Assembly: GCA_012064385.1 (NCBI GenBank)
Contig: QRDG01000519.1
Span: 248,001 to 312,000, forward strand
Length of the DNA stretch: 64,000 bases
Reading direction: 5' to 3'
DNA from: Puccinellia tenuiflora
Taxonomy: Eukaryota; Streptophyta; Magnoliopsida; Poales; Poaceae
Part shown: piece after piece, positions 1 through 10,607 of the stretch
How the letters are laid out: the number at the start of each line of letters is the position of its first letter
Numbering within the stretch: position 1 is the stretch's first letter
The notes under the pieces: generated by a model
Seen by the model: only the letters and a program-made list of their open reading frames with translations
The model's database searches: none
What the model was told of the DNA's origin: nothing
Translations under genes and position numbers: made by a program

Positions 1-1979
1 TGGGGGAGCTATTAGCGAGTCTTCACCAAGCAAAGCGCAATCAAGAAAGGTGGTTCGTCTTGAGGAGATGAAGATCGTCATCATCGACCTCAAGTGGATT
101 AATGCGCAAGGCAAAGGTATGATCTTGATAGGGTTTCTATTTTACCGGTCTCATGATGTTAGTGAGAGACCGGATTATAGGATAGTTAACCGTACTATCA
201 AGAGGGGCTCTCGACTGAGTATCTTGATCGTATCGTTCGTGGAGAGCTCAAACCTTTGCATCCTTGCAATCATCTTTATTGGTTCTTTTTGGCTCTTATC
301 GTGGTGTGGTCTTGGTGCTTGTTGTGCTTGTCATGACAAGGCCAAGTTCACCGAAAACGGATTTCGAATGCGTCTTCTATTGCGTTTTTGGTTTTGGAGA
401 TTTTGTCGTTTCGTCCCTATGGAAGGGTTCACTCTTCCATTTATTAGAAAAATCTCCTTTTTATAGGGTAGCTCTTGTCGTCCTATTTCCAACAAAATTG
501 GATTCACTCGATTCGGACTTCATTTGCAAAAGTTATGGCAGTTCAGGGTTTACTGTTTGTATCTAGTCCGGAGATGGTTCGGAGTCTCCGGTCCCACCGG
601 AGTCTCTGACCCAAAGGACCCGGAGTCTCCGGTCCATGGTTTTATCTGCTAAAATGGCCAAGTGTGGTGCGCCTCTGGATTGGGGTCCACAGCACCCGGA
701 ATCTCCGACCTCAAGTTTTTCTCTGATCTTTGCCTCTTTGTGGTGCGGTACTGGATAGGGGTCTGGAGCATCATCGGAAGGTCACCGGAGTCTCTGGTCT
801 GGCCGGAGTCTCCGGCCCGTCCAGACCGGAGTCTCCGGTCTACCCCGATGACCCACTGTGCCCGGAGCCTTGCCGGAATCTCCGGCCCAGGCCAGAGTCT
901 CCGGTGCTCTTACACCAGAGTCTCCAGTCTAAGTTGCCTCCTCCAACGGCTAGTTTTTGAGGGGACGTATAAAAGGCCCCCTTCTTTCCCAAATCAACTA
1001 AGGTTTTTTCTGCAGCACGTTTTTCACTCTCTCTCCCACCATTGTTGACCTTGGAAAACCTTGCCCTCTCCCAATCCCTCCAATGATAATTGCCCATCTT
1101 TAGGGTTTCAAGAGAGGAGATATAGATCTACCTTTCCACCAATCAATTTCTCCTCTAAGTGAGGGGAACCTAGTGGATCTAGTTCGTGGAGTTCTTTTGT
1201 GGTTCTCCTCGTTGTTCTTCCTCTTAAATCCCTCCATAGCATTAGTTGCTTTGGTTGGATTTTGGAGAGAAGGATTTGACCACTTAGTGTGTTCTTGCCT
1301 TTTGCATTAGTTGCATCGGTTTGCTCTCTCCACGAAGATTCGTGAAAGTTGAAGGTTGAGAAGCTTGTTACTCTTGCGTGCATTGTGTTCCCAAGAGCTT
1401 GTGCCTCTTGGGTGCATTGTGTACCCTAGATGGTTGGTGGTGCCGCGAAGTCTTCGAGTTGTGAAGCTTCGGGCAAGATTTGGGAGCCCCCAATTGAGTT
1501 GTGGGTGTGTGCCCCAAGAACGTTGTAAAGGCTTCGGATTCCGCCTCGAAGGATTCCGATAGTGGAAGGTGAACCTAACCCTTGGGGTGAGGTTCATCGG
1601 AGAATAGGGTGAGGCCTTTGTGGCATCTTGAGTAGGCCTCTTGTGGCGAGCTCACACCCCTCCAATGAGACGTACTCCCTTAACAAGGAGGAACTCGATC
1701 CTCGTCTCCGCGTGCCTCGGTTATTTCTATACCCGAGCTCTTTACTTATGCATTTTACATTGTGATTGCCTTCGTGCTTGAACTTTTATATCTTGCTATC
1801 ACCTTGTTGTTTGCCTTGCTTAGCATAAGTTGTTGGTGCACATAGGCGAGCCTAGTTTACTTAGGTTGTTGGCTTGTTAATTTAAACACCCAGTTTTATT
1901 CCAAAATTATCAAGCCTTAAACTGGAGAAGTTTTAATCGCCTATTCACCCCCCTCTAGGAGACATCGTTTGTTCTTTCA
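1..1979 (+). mobile_element. Copia (SIRE-like) LTR, 3' part or solo LTR, 5' end outside window
   Basis: This stretch matches, in opposite orientation, the LTRs at 46268-47833 and 53547-55597. It enters about 245 bases into the LTR. It ends at 1979 with the family terminus (GTTTGTTCTTTCA, ending CA). A TATA box (TATAAAAG) lies at 968-975, so the transcript would start near 1000. No tRNA primer site follows position 1979 (the next bases are CATTGGGTATAC rather than the ATTGGTATCAGAGC seen in the minus-strand relative). It is therefore a 3' LTR or a solo LTR, not a 5' LTR. The short ORFs inside are not genes. Confidence 0.85.
545..930 (+). repeat. CCGGAGTCTCCGG-type short repeat inside the LTR
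   Basis: About a dozen copies of a near-palindromic motif around CCGGAGTCTCCGGTC are spread over this part of the LTR, just upstream of its TATA box. The related LTRs at 46.7 and 54.5 kb carry an unrelated GGCCCGGCCTG repeat at the same place, so this is a rapidly replaced segment of U3. Confidence 0.8.
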
Positions 1980-2164
1980 ACATTGGGTATACAACGATAA
2001 TTCCATCTACTCCTCCGTTCCCAAATAACATACCACTTAGGTGGTAGTTCAGAACATACCGCTCGCTTAGCACTAACAGTTCCCTTGACTCTCTAGATAG
2101 ATCTCACATGGACATGGGCACAGAAAAAGCCTATAAGCATCTTTGCACACAAGAGAAGATCCTA
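1980..2164. other. Short spacer between LTR and LINE fragment
   Basis: No gene is visible. A Stowaway-like half terminus (CTCCTCCGTTCCCAAATAA) starts near 2009, but no matching opposite end was found. Confidence 0.4.
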
Positions 2165-2703
2165 ATAGGTTTAGGTCCTCCCTTTACGCCGATGATGCGG
2201 CCATCTTCATGTGCCCTATCCGTGAGGACATATCCACGCTTGCTCAAATCCTAAACAACTTTGGAGAGGCCATGGGGCTTGTAACAAACTTTGCGAAGAG
2301 TTCGGTCACTCCCATCCATTGCGATAATGTTGATCTTGATGCCGTGCTCCTTGACTTCCCGGCTCCAACCGCTTGCTTTCCGTTGCGCTACCTTGGGCTC
2401 CCCCTTGCGGTGAAGAAATTGAAAAAGGTCCACGTCCAATACCTTGAGGACAAGGCGGTGGCTAAGCTCAACCCTTGGGCGGGTAGATGCTTCAACATTG
2501 CGGGTCGCAAAACCCTTGCAAAGGCGGTCCTCACATCTCAACTCATTTACCCTCTCACCGTTCTTGATATCGCGCCGGACACTACGATTTTCTTCAAGAA
2601 ACTTATTAGGAGCTTCCTTTGGGCGGGTACCGACAAGGTCTCCGGCGGCAAGTGCAAGTTAATTGGACGGTGGTGTGCAAACCTACCTCCTTAGGGGGCT
2701 CGG
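2165..2703 (+). pseudogene. LINE (non-LTR) reverse transcriptase fragment
   Basis: The translation has the non-LTR RT catalytic box YADDAAIF, followed by the downstream RYLGLPL motif and the thumb-like segment with GRKTLAKAVL and FLWAG. This order is typical of plant L1-type RT. Neither the N-terminal endonuclease nor the zinc-binding C-terminus is present. A small frameshift near 2655 moves the frame so that the protein continues as CKPTSLGG. The gypsy LTR begins abruptly at 2704, so the fragment was cut by that insertion. It is not functional. Confidence 0.85.
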
Positions 2704-3258
2704 TGATGGGGGGATACTTTATAGGTAGGCCCATGGACCCGGAAAGTAGACCCGCCAAGACCAAGAAGGCCAAAGCCGAGTCACGGATCAAGTCGCATGG
2801 GCTGGGTTGGAGACAAGCCGTCCAAGGCCCATGAAGGAGAAGGGACCCATCAGGAAGGAGTCCAAGTACAACCCGGAGCCTAACTTGGAAGACCAGGACG
2901 TAGAGTAGGACTCCGTGTTCTAGTGTGACTCGGTGTAACCTGTAAGTCCAGGGACCCGGCCGCCTTTATAAGGAGGGCCCTGGACCTTAGATCGGAGGTA
3001 AGTTCTAAGCAATCCAAAGCCTTAAGAGAGATACCAAGTCGCCGACTCCCCAGAGAGGAGCCGGAACCCTGTAATCGATATCAGATCTAGAGCAATAAAG
3101 AGAAGCAGGAAGTAGGTCTTTACCTCTAATCAAGAGGGGCCGAACCTGGGTAAATCTGTGTCCCTAGGCGAGATTAGTCTCTCCTACGTACTTCGTGCAT
3201 CGATGGCCCCCGAACTCACCTTCCTGGAGGAAGGACTTGCCGTGACAACCCCACGACA
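2704..3258 (+). repeat. 5' LTR of the outer gypsy element
   Basis: The repeat starts TGATGGGG and ends ACGACA (TG...CA) and is repeated at 30469-31026. A TATA box (CTTTATAAGG) lies near 2963-2972, followed by a conserved R/U5 stretch. Most of it matches the 3' copy closely, but a segment near 2995-3035 differs by more than point changes. Confidence 0.9.
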
Positions 3259-3260
3259 GT

Positions 3261-3278
3261 TGGCGCCCACCGTGGGGC
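3261..3278 (+). other. Primer binding site of the outer gypsy
   Basis: TGGCGCCCACCGTGGGGC begins two bases after the LTR end. This is the place and sequence type (TGGCGCC...) where a tRNA 3' end primes minus-strand synthesis in many plant gypsy elements. The exact tRNA was not determined. Confidence 0.8.
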
Positions 3279-3283
3279 AGGAG

Positions 3284-5820
3284 ATGCGAGGAGTCGAGAT
3301 CGTGGGAGCTGCTCGCCGGGCCATGGAGAAACTTGCCATCGGGCGAGTCTACACTGATGAGCATGGAGAAACAGAAATCGATGACTCTGGTTGGACTTCA
3401 GATATGCATGAAGTCGACGAGGGTTATCAGCTTGTCTTTGGAGGAATCAACGTGTTCGTCGGCATGGTTTGCGCGTCGGGTCTTCGCGCGAACTCGGTGG
3501 AATCTGTATCAGAGCCAACAGTTGTTGTCGAATCCGACGGAGAGGAGTCGGTCGACACATCGGAACTCGGCATCATCGCCGAGTCAGAGAAGCATCTTGC
3601 TGTCAACCATGAAGAGGAGTCACTGGCGGAGCCATGTATGGAGCCAGGTTACGACGCCGATTCAGAGTCTATCTTGCCCTTGTTCGAGGATCGGCTTGGG
3701 TATGGAATTGAGGAAGAGGACTACGAGGAGTCGCCAGTACGCGCCCGTGTCATTGGAGTTTACATGTCTGGAAACGGCGGAAACCAGTTTGATCCAAGTC
3801 TGTTGACAAAGGAAATCAATGCAAGTAATGCAGCAGAGAGGGCGGCCGAGTTAGCCAGTGCGCGTGCTGCGATGGAAAGGCAACTAGCAGAAATCAACGA
3901 GGCAAATCGCAGGTTAACGAAAAGAGCGGGTCCGGGTCCAGTCTGAGGCCCAGGTCGTGCGGAGTCGCCAGGAAGAACTCACCTCGATCCAGCATCGCAG
4001 AGCCAGGAGTCGCCTGCGTGGAGGAGTCAATGTCAATCCTACTGCTTTGTTCACTACACCCACCGGTCCAGGCGCAGGAGCCGGGCTAGGGAGCTCATCA
4101 GCTGCAGGAGGCGGCGCAGGGGGAGGAGCAACACCACCACCACCACCACCACCAGAAGGACCCGGCGGCAACGGTACCAATGGACCGCCACCTGAAGGAG
4201 GAGTCGGAGGAGGATCAACGGGTGGTAGGGGACCTCCACCTGGCAGGTTCCGTACTCCAGAAGGGCATTACTCTAACCCAATGGACAACGTTCATGCGGC
4301 AACAATGAGATTAGAGAATATCGAGATACCAGAAGGACCAGCGGGCCAGGAGACCCGCCGTGCTATTGAGCTGCTGAAGACAGCAATGACTCAGCAAGCT
4401 CTTTATCCAGCGTTTCCAGATGCAAGCAGGCTGCACTCGACACCGTTCAACTCGGGTACGAGGAGTCGGCATGACGAGTCTTACCCGACCAACTCTACAA
4501 GCGCAAGGCGCCGCGAGCAAGAGAGGAACAGGGTTATCATACCAACTGCCTCACGAGCTCAGTTAGTGGTTGATGAAGCAAGACAGCGACGAGAGAGGGA
4601 GGCGGCCAGGGCTCGGGAAGCTGAGAGGGACAGAGCCCTAGCTGGTGCAGATAACCAGCCTCAGCCAACCCGGGTGCACACAGAGGTGACTTTTCCTGGT
4701 ACCTCTCCCACACTAACAGGACCAGAGTGCCTGTCAGATGCCATCAGATCCGAGTCTTTCCCCAGCGACTTCAAGGAGCCGCGTAAAGTTCCCAATTATG
4801 AGCCCAATATGGACCCGACTTCCTGGCTGGGTACATACGAGATGGCGATGAGTATTCGCAATGCCACAGGTAATTTGTGTGCCAAATTCATGTACCTTAT
4901 GATGGAGGGAGCAGCCAAAGTGTGGATGCGTAATTTGCCTCCTAGGTCAATCAATTCTTGGGAGCAGTTGAAGTCGGCCTTTGTACAGAACTTTCAGGGA
5001 ACATGCAACAAGCTGAGTACCATAGAGGATTTGGAGCGGTGTGTTCAGAGAAAGGGCGAGTCTGCAAGGCATTGGATGAAGTGAGTCTCTGAGATCATCA
5101 ACTCATCGCAAGGACTCCCAACAATTTCAGTGCTAATGGCAATGGAGAGAAATTGCAGCTACAACCCATTGAGCTGGAAGCTGGGTCGCATGAAGGAGAG
5201 CCTGAATCAAGGTATTCCCCTTACGATTGGTGAGAACATGGCAGGTGCTAATAAGCACGCTGCCACTGACAAAACAAAGGATCAGTAGGAAGGAACTAAA
5301 GGACACGGTGGCAATGGTCAGAATCAGAACCAGAATCAAAACCAGAATCAAGGTGGTAACAAGCGGCCATATGGAGATAACTCTGACCTAGTGGCTAACA
5401 CAAACACTGGGGTCAGACGCAAGGACAACAATTCGCGTGGATACCAAGGTCGTACTCCAAGCACAGAGGAGGTCCTGAGGATTCCATGCCCTAAACACGC
5501 CAAAAACGGCAGATGCGGTCACACCTTGGGACAGTGTGTAGATTTGCAGCGTGCTGGGTTCCAAGGACCAGGAAACAGAGGCAACAACAACGGATATAGA
5601 GGAAACAATGATGGTGGACGACCTGGCAACCAGGGTGGAGGAGTCGGTAACAACCCTAACCAACCTCAAGGAGGAGGTAACCAGCAGGGCGGGTTCCAGC
5701 AGAACCCGAAGCAAATTCACGATGACAATGGGCAGTATTATGTCACAACTCGGCCACAGAACCCGAGTCGTGGCAGTTACCATGTCTTTACAACAAGCAC
5801 GTCCAGGCGTGCCAAGAAAT
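3284..5820 (+). pseudogene. gag: gag of the outer gypsy (frameshifted, two stops)
   Basis: The first ATG after the primer site is at 3284. The N-terminal acidic region runs to a stop at 3944-3946. The reading then continues in another frame from about 3950, so there is an indel near 3925-3946. A retrotransposon gag capsid-like domain lies around 4750-5100 (motifs DPTSWLGTYE, KFMYLMMEGAAKVW, SWEQLKSAFVQNF). TGA at 5082-5084 and TAG at 5286-5288 interrupt the frame, which then resumes. A Gly/Asn-rich tail holds an atypical zinc-knuckle-like motif (CPKHAKNGRCGHTLGQC) near 5490-5535. A proline-rich stretch occurs near 4130-4160. It is coding-derived but cannot make a full Gag without readthrough. 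Confidence 0.85.
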
Positions 5821-6569
5821 TAAAGGTTAGAGCTGTCAATGCAGTGGAGCCGGCACTCCCACAATGGCTCAGGTGGTCAGAGCAAACCATTACATGGAGT
5901 CGGGCTGATCATCCACCAAGAGTCGATGACCCAGGGCAGCTAGCCTTGGTGGTGGCACCCCAAGTTGGGGGCTACACATTGAACAAAGTGCTCATGGATG
6001 GTGGAAGTAGTATCAACATCTTATATTATGACACATTCAAGAGGATGCAGCTGCAAGATAGGCAGTTAATACCCACTGAGATAGTTTTTCATGGAATCGT
6101 ACCAGGGAAGTCAGCCAAGCTAATCGGTAAGATTTATCTTGAGGTTGCTTTCGGCACAGTGTAGAATTTTTGTTCAGAGATTATGCCTTTTGAGGTAGTG
6201 GATCTTAAGAGTCTGTATCATGCTCTTTTTGGTCGACCAGCATACTTTAAGTTTATGGCCATACCATGCTATGTTTACTTGAAACTCAAGATGCCAGGTC
6301 CAGCAGGAGTCATTACAGTTAATGGCAGCAGACAGATGGCATTGGAGTGTGAACTAGGTGATGCAGCTATGGCTGAAACAGCTTGTGCTCAAGAGGAGCT
6401 GAAATTTTACAAAGCAAACGTGGACCCGGAGGACAACTCGGTCCTTAAGAAGCCGGCCACAGAGGAGAAGATGAAATTCAAGTCAGCTCAGGACACAAAG
6501 CAAGTCGACTTTACCCCTGGTGATTCTTCCAAGCAGTTCACCATTGGGGCACACCTCTCTGATAAATAG
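5821..6569 (+). pseudogene. pro: Retropepsin-type protease region of the outer gypsy
   Basis: The aspartic protease active-site region reads VLMDGGSSINILY around 5985-6025. DGG in place of DSG/DTG is common in this plant lineage. The second conserved part follows after a TAG at 6162-6164 (PFEVVDLKSLYHALFGRP). Another TAG at 6567-6569 separates it from RT. Everything stays in the same frame as gag and pol, so a single polyprotein was interrupted by point mutations. Confidence 0.8.
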
Positions 6570-8400
6570 GAAAGCGCGCTCGTCGAGTTCATCCGTGAGA
6601 ACCGGGACGTCTTTGCATGGAAGCCATCTGACATGCCAGGAGTACCGAGAGAACTCGCCGAGCACAGCTTACATGTTAACCCTAATGCAAGACCAGTTAA
6701 TCAGGGTCTGTGCAAGTTTCATGATGACAGGAGGAAAGCCATAGGAGAAGAGGTGGCTCGGCTCGTCGCAGCCGAGTTCATCAAGGAAGTTTTTCACCCA
6801 GAGTGGGTGGCCAATCCAGTGTTAGTACCAAAGAAAACAGGTGAGTTGCGGATGTGCATCGACTTCACGGGCCTCAACAAGCATTGCCCTAAGGACCCGT
6901 TCGCACTGCCTCGTATTGACCAGATCATTGACTCCACAGCGGGGTCAGAGTTGCTTTGTTTCTTGGATGCCTATTCAGGGTACCACCAGATCAGACTCAA
7001 CATAGAGGATGAACTGAAGACATCCTTCATTACGCCCTTTGGAGCATTTTGTTACACAACGATGCCCTTTGGACTCAAGAACGCAGGAGCTACATATCAG
7101 AGATGTATCCAGAATTGTTTCAAAAAACAGATTGGAAGAAATATTCACACTTATGTGGATGATGTAGTTGTCAAATCTCAGAAAGCCGACTCTCTGATAG
7201 CAGACCTGACAGAAACCTTTGATAACCTGCGCAAGTACAAGATGAAGCTCAACCCAACCAAGTGTGTTTTTGGAGTCCCTGCAGGCAAACTCCTAGGCTT
7301 TATTGTTTCAGAACGAGGCATTGAAGCAAACCCAGAGAAAATCAAGGCTATTCACAATCTGCAGAAGCCAACTTGTCTAAAGGACGTTCAGAAACTCGCT
7401 GGTTGTGTAGCAGCTCTCAGCAGATTCATCTCAAGACTCGGAGAGAAGGCGGGTCCTCTCTACCGACTCCTGAAGAAGTCAGACAAATTTATATGGGACA
7501 AAGAAGCCGACGATGCTTTTGAAGGCTTGAAGAAAACCCTATCATCAGCACCAGTACTTGCAGCTCCTACAGATAAGGAGCCCATGCTATTGTATGTGGC
7601 TGCCAACGAGAGGGTGGTCAGTGCAGTAGTAGTTGTGGAACAATCAGAGGAAGGAAAGGAGTATCTAGTGCAGAGACCTGTTTATTACATCAGTGAAGTC
7701 CTCACAGAGTCAAAGCAAAGGTACCCTCAATGGCAGAAGCTAGTTTATGGAGTTTTCCTTGCAAGTAGGAAGCTTAAGCATTATTTCCAAGAGCATCCAA
7801 TCAAAGTGGTGAGTTCAACACCGCTAGCAGATATCATACGCAACAGAGAAGCAACAGACCGAGTCGCCAAGTGGGCAATCGAGCTGGGTCCTTATCATAT
7901 CACATATGAGCCCAGAACAACAATCAAATCTCAAGCTCTGGTCGACTTTGTCAATGACTGGACTGATTGCACGTCCTCACCAAGTTCACCTTGCACCAAG
8001 CATTGGACAATGCACTTCGACGGGTCCAGACAGCTAGAGGGCTCAGGAGCCGGTGTGGTCCTAACTTCACCGAAAGGAGATAAGTTGGCATATGTCCTTC
8101 AGTTGCATTTTGATTGTACAAACAATATGGCAGAGTATGAGGCTTTGCTACACGGCCTGCGTTTGGCCAAGGAGATGAACATCAAGCGTATCAGATGCTT
8201 TGGAGACTCGGATCTCGTAGCTCAGCAAGTGTCTGGAACCTAGGACTCGAAGGATGCAAACATGGCAGCTTATAGAAGAGCAGTCGAACAGATAGCCGGG
8301 TTCTTTTCTGGTTATCAGGTGGAGCATGTTGACAGACGCAAGAACGAGGACGCAGATGCGTTATCACGACTCGGCTCTCGTCGAGAGAAAGTACCTCCAA
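6570..8400 (+). pseudogene. pol: Reverse transcriptase and dual RNase H region of the outer gypsy
   Basis: RT motifs appear in order: KKTGELRMCIDF, FLDAYSGYHQI, TMPFGLKNAGATYQR, and the catalytic YVDDVVV at about 7153-7173. A gypsy-type RNase H follows (RPVYYISEVL, RYPQWQKLVYGV). A second, archaeal-type RNase H is seen from about 8000 (MHFDGSRQLEGSGAGVVL, NNMAEYEALLHGL, FGDSDLVAQQV), the hallmark of Tat elements. TAG at 8241-8243 sits inside the second RNase H, probably at an ancestral Trp. All other visible catalytic motifs remain. Confidence 0.9.
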
Positions 8401-9800
8401 ACGTATTTGTGGATGAGCTTCACCATCCATCAGTCAAGTTGCCCACAGAGGAGGAGTTAGCCTTCCCAGATCCAGAGTCGGCACTTGTGGCAGCAGTACG
8501 GGCAATCCCAGCATGGACAGAGCCCTACCTTGCATATCTCCTAAGGGGTGAACTACCAAAGGATGAAGTCAAGCGAAAGCAACTCATCTGGCGATGCAAG
8601 TCCCACATAGTCATTGATGGCGAGTTGTACAGAAGGAGCGTCACCGGAGTCTACCAGAGGTGTGTGTCTCCAGAAGAGGGCAGGCAAATATTGCAAGAGA
8701 TTCATGCAGGTGATTGCAGTCATCATGCATCCACTAGAACCTTGGTGTCAAAAGCTTTTAGGCACGGGTTCTTTTGGTTAACAGCACACTTGGATGCAGA
8801 AAAGATAGTGCGAGTTTGTGACGGGTGTCAAAGGTACGCAAGGCAAGACCACGTGCCAGCTCAAGAGCTCAGAACTATCCCTATCACTTGGCCGTTTGCA
8901 GTTTGGGGGCTTGACATGGTTGGTCCTTTCTCAAAATCGCCTTGTCAGAAGACCCATCTGGTAGTAGCAGTTGACAAGTTCACCAAATGGGTGGAAGTAG
9001 AACCCGTCAGCAGAGTCGACGGTGCGTCAGCAGTGAGATTCTTCAAGAAAATAGCAACACGCTTTGGATACCCTCACAGCATCATTACAGACAATGGTAC
9101 CAACTTATCAGTTGGAGAGATGGCCAAGTTCTACGGTGAGAACAACATCAGACTCGACCTAGCCTCAGTGGCACACCCACAGTCCAATGGACAGGCAGAG
9201 AGGGCAAATCAGGAGTTGCTGAAGGGAATTAGGCCTCGGCTCCGAGTCCCCTTGCTAAGAGCCGCCGGGTGTTGGGTTGAGGAGCTGCCAGCAGTACTTT
9301 GGAGTATCAGAACGACTCCTAACAGATCCACTGGCTTCACACCTTTCTTCATGGTGTATGGAGCAGAAGCCGTCCTACCAAGCGACTTGTTGCATGACTC
9401 GCCACGAGTCGCCAATTACGTCGAGACAGAAAATGAAATTGCTCGTCAGGACTCGGTGGACGCACTCGAGGAAGCAAGGGAGTTAGCCCTTGAGAGATCA
9501 GCAGTTTATCAGCAAGACTTGCGGAGATATCACGCACGCAGAATCAAGACTCGGACTTTTCAGGAAGGCGACTTAGTGCTTCGCCTTGTCCAGAACAGGG
9601 AAGGGATGCACAAGTTATCTCCACCATGGGAAGGACCATTCGTTATAAGCAAGAACTTGCACAACGGATCGTACTATCTAATGGATGTGCGAGAGCCGGC
9701 AAGTGAAAGTAAAGGAGCTGACACAGCTCATACACTAGATCCTTATACAGAGGCAAAGAGGCCTTGGAACATAGCTCAATTGCGTCCTTATTATACTTAA
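8401..9800 (+). pseudogene. int: Integrase region of the outer gypsy pol
   Basis: The open segment 8262-9800 holds an HHCC zinc domain (H near 8735, CDGCQRYA near 8818-8840). The DDE core has DMVGPF (about 8912), ITDNGTNL (about 9086) and NGQAERANQELLKGI with its glutamate (about 9187). A C-terminal chromodomain-free tail (YHARRIKTRTFQEGDLVLR...PPWEGPF) ends at TAA 9800. This third of pol is intact by itself, but it follows upstream stops in the same polyprotein frame. Confidence 0.9.
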
Positions 9801-9998
9801 GTTGTAATAATTTTATGAGTTGAAAGGCAAAGAGCCCAGTGAGCCATGCCTAGATGTAATCAAATTGTTATGATCAAATGAAATAAAGCCGGCTTTTGTG
9901 AGCACGAGTCCTTTAGTCGAAACGCCCAGTGAGTGCGCTTTGTTCTTTAACTTTGATCATCAGGTTCTTGGGGGCTTGCTTTTCAGTGAAAAAAGTTA
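9801..9998. other. Post-pol noncoding region of the outer gypsy, ending in the MULE target duplication
   Basis: No gene is seen. It includes an AATAAA-like signal (GAAATAAAG near 9880) and one TTGGGGGCTTGC motif. The last nine bases (9990-9998, AAAAAGTTA) are duplicated at 17666-17674, flanking the MULE. Confidence 0.7.
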
Positions 9999-10285
9999 GG
10001 GTCATTTAACAGATTGCCACTAGAGGCTTGGTAGTACTCAGTTTTGCCACTAGTTTCAAATGCCTTACAGTTTTGCCACTACTTCAGTTGCAGCTGCTAT
10101 GGCGAGGCCAAACGGCCAGTCTGAAGCGGATTCCGTCTGTTAGGCGTTAGTGGACTTGGTCCGCGTCTTACAGGTGGGACCAGTTTACTTCTTACAGGTG
10201 GGACCGGGCAAGGTGCTAGTGGACTTGGTCCGCATTTTACAGGTGGGACCAGGTAACTTCTTACATGTGGGACCGGCGACGGCGC
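9999..10285 (+). repeat. Left terminal and subterminal repeats of the MULE
   Basis: The terminal block (about 9999-10080) matches the right end in inverse. Just inside, the motif CTTACAGGTGGGACC occurs about four times (near 10168, 10191, 10238, 10261). The same motif lies inverted near the right end. It would be a candidate transposase-binding repeat. Confidence 0.75.
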
Positions 10286-10607
10286 GAAATAACGGCCACT
10301 ACCTGACCTAACCGTGCACGACACCTGCTCTCGAACGGCCACCTGCGCCGCCGCCGCCACCTGCGCCGCCGCCGCCACCTCCGCGGCCGCCACCTGCGCC
10401 GCCGCGTCCGTCCCGCGTATAGAGCCAACACCTCCACCGCAACGTGCTCCAGCGTGCCGTGCTCCGCCGTCACCTGCTCCACCGCCACCAGCTTGTCCCG
10501 CTGCACCCAACAGCTGCTCGACCCGCGGCGAGGCTCCTTCCGTGCGCCCGGCGGGAGCGCTGGGGTTGGCGAGGCAGAGGAAGTAAGAGGGTGAACTCCA
10601 GGGCGAA

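Noticed and set aside
1979..1995. Primer binding site after the first LTR
   Set aside because: CATTGGGTATAC only partly resembles ATTGGTATCAGAGC and lacks the CAGAGC part.
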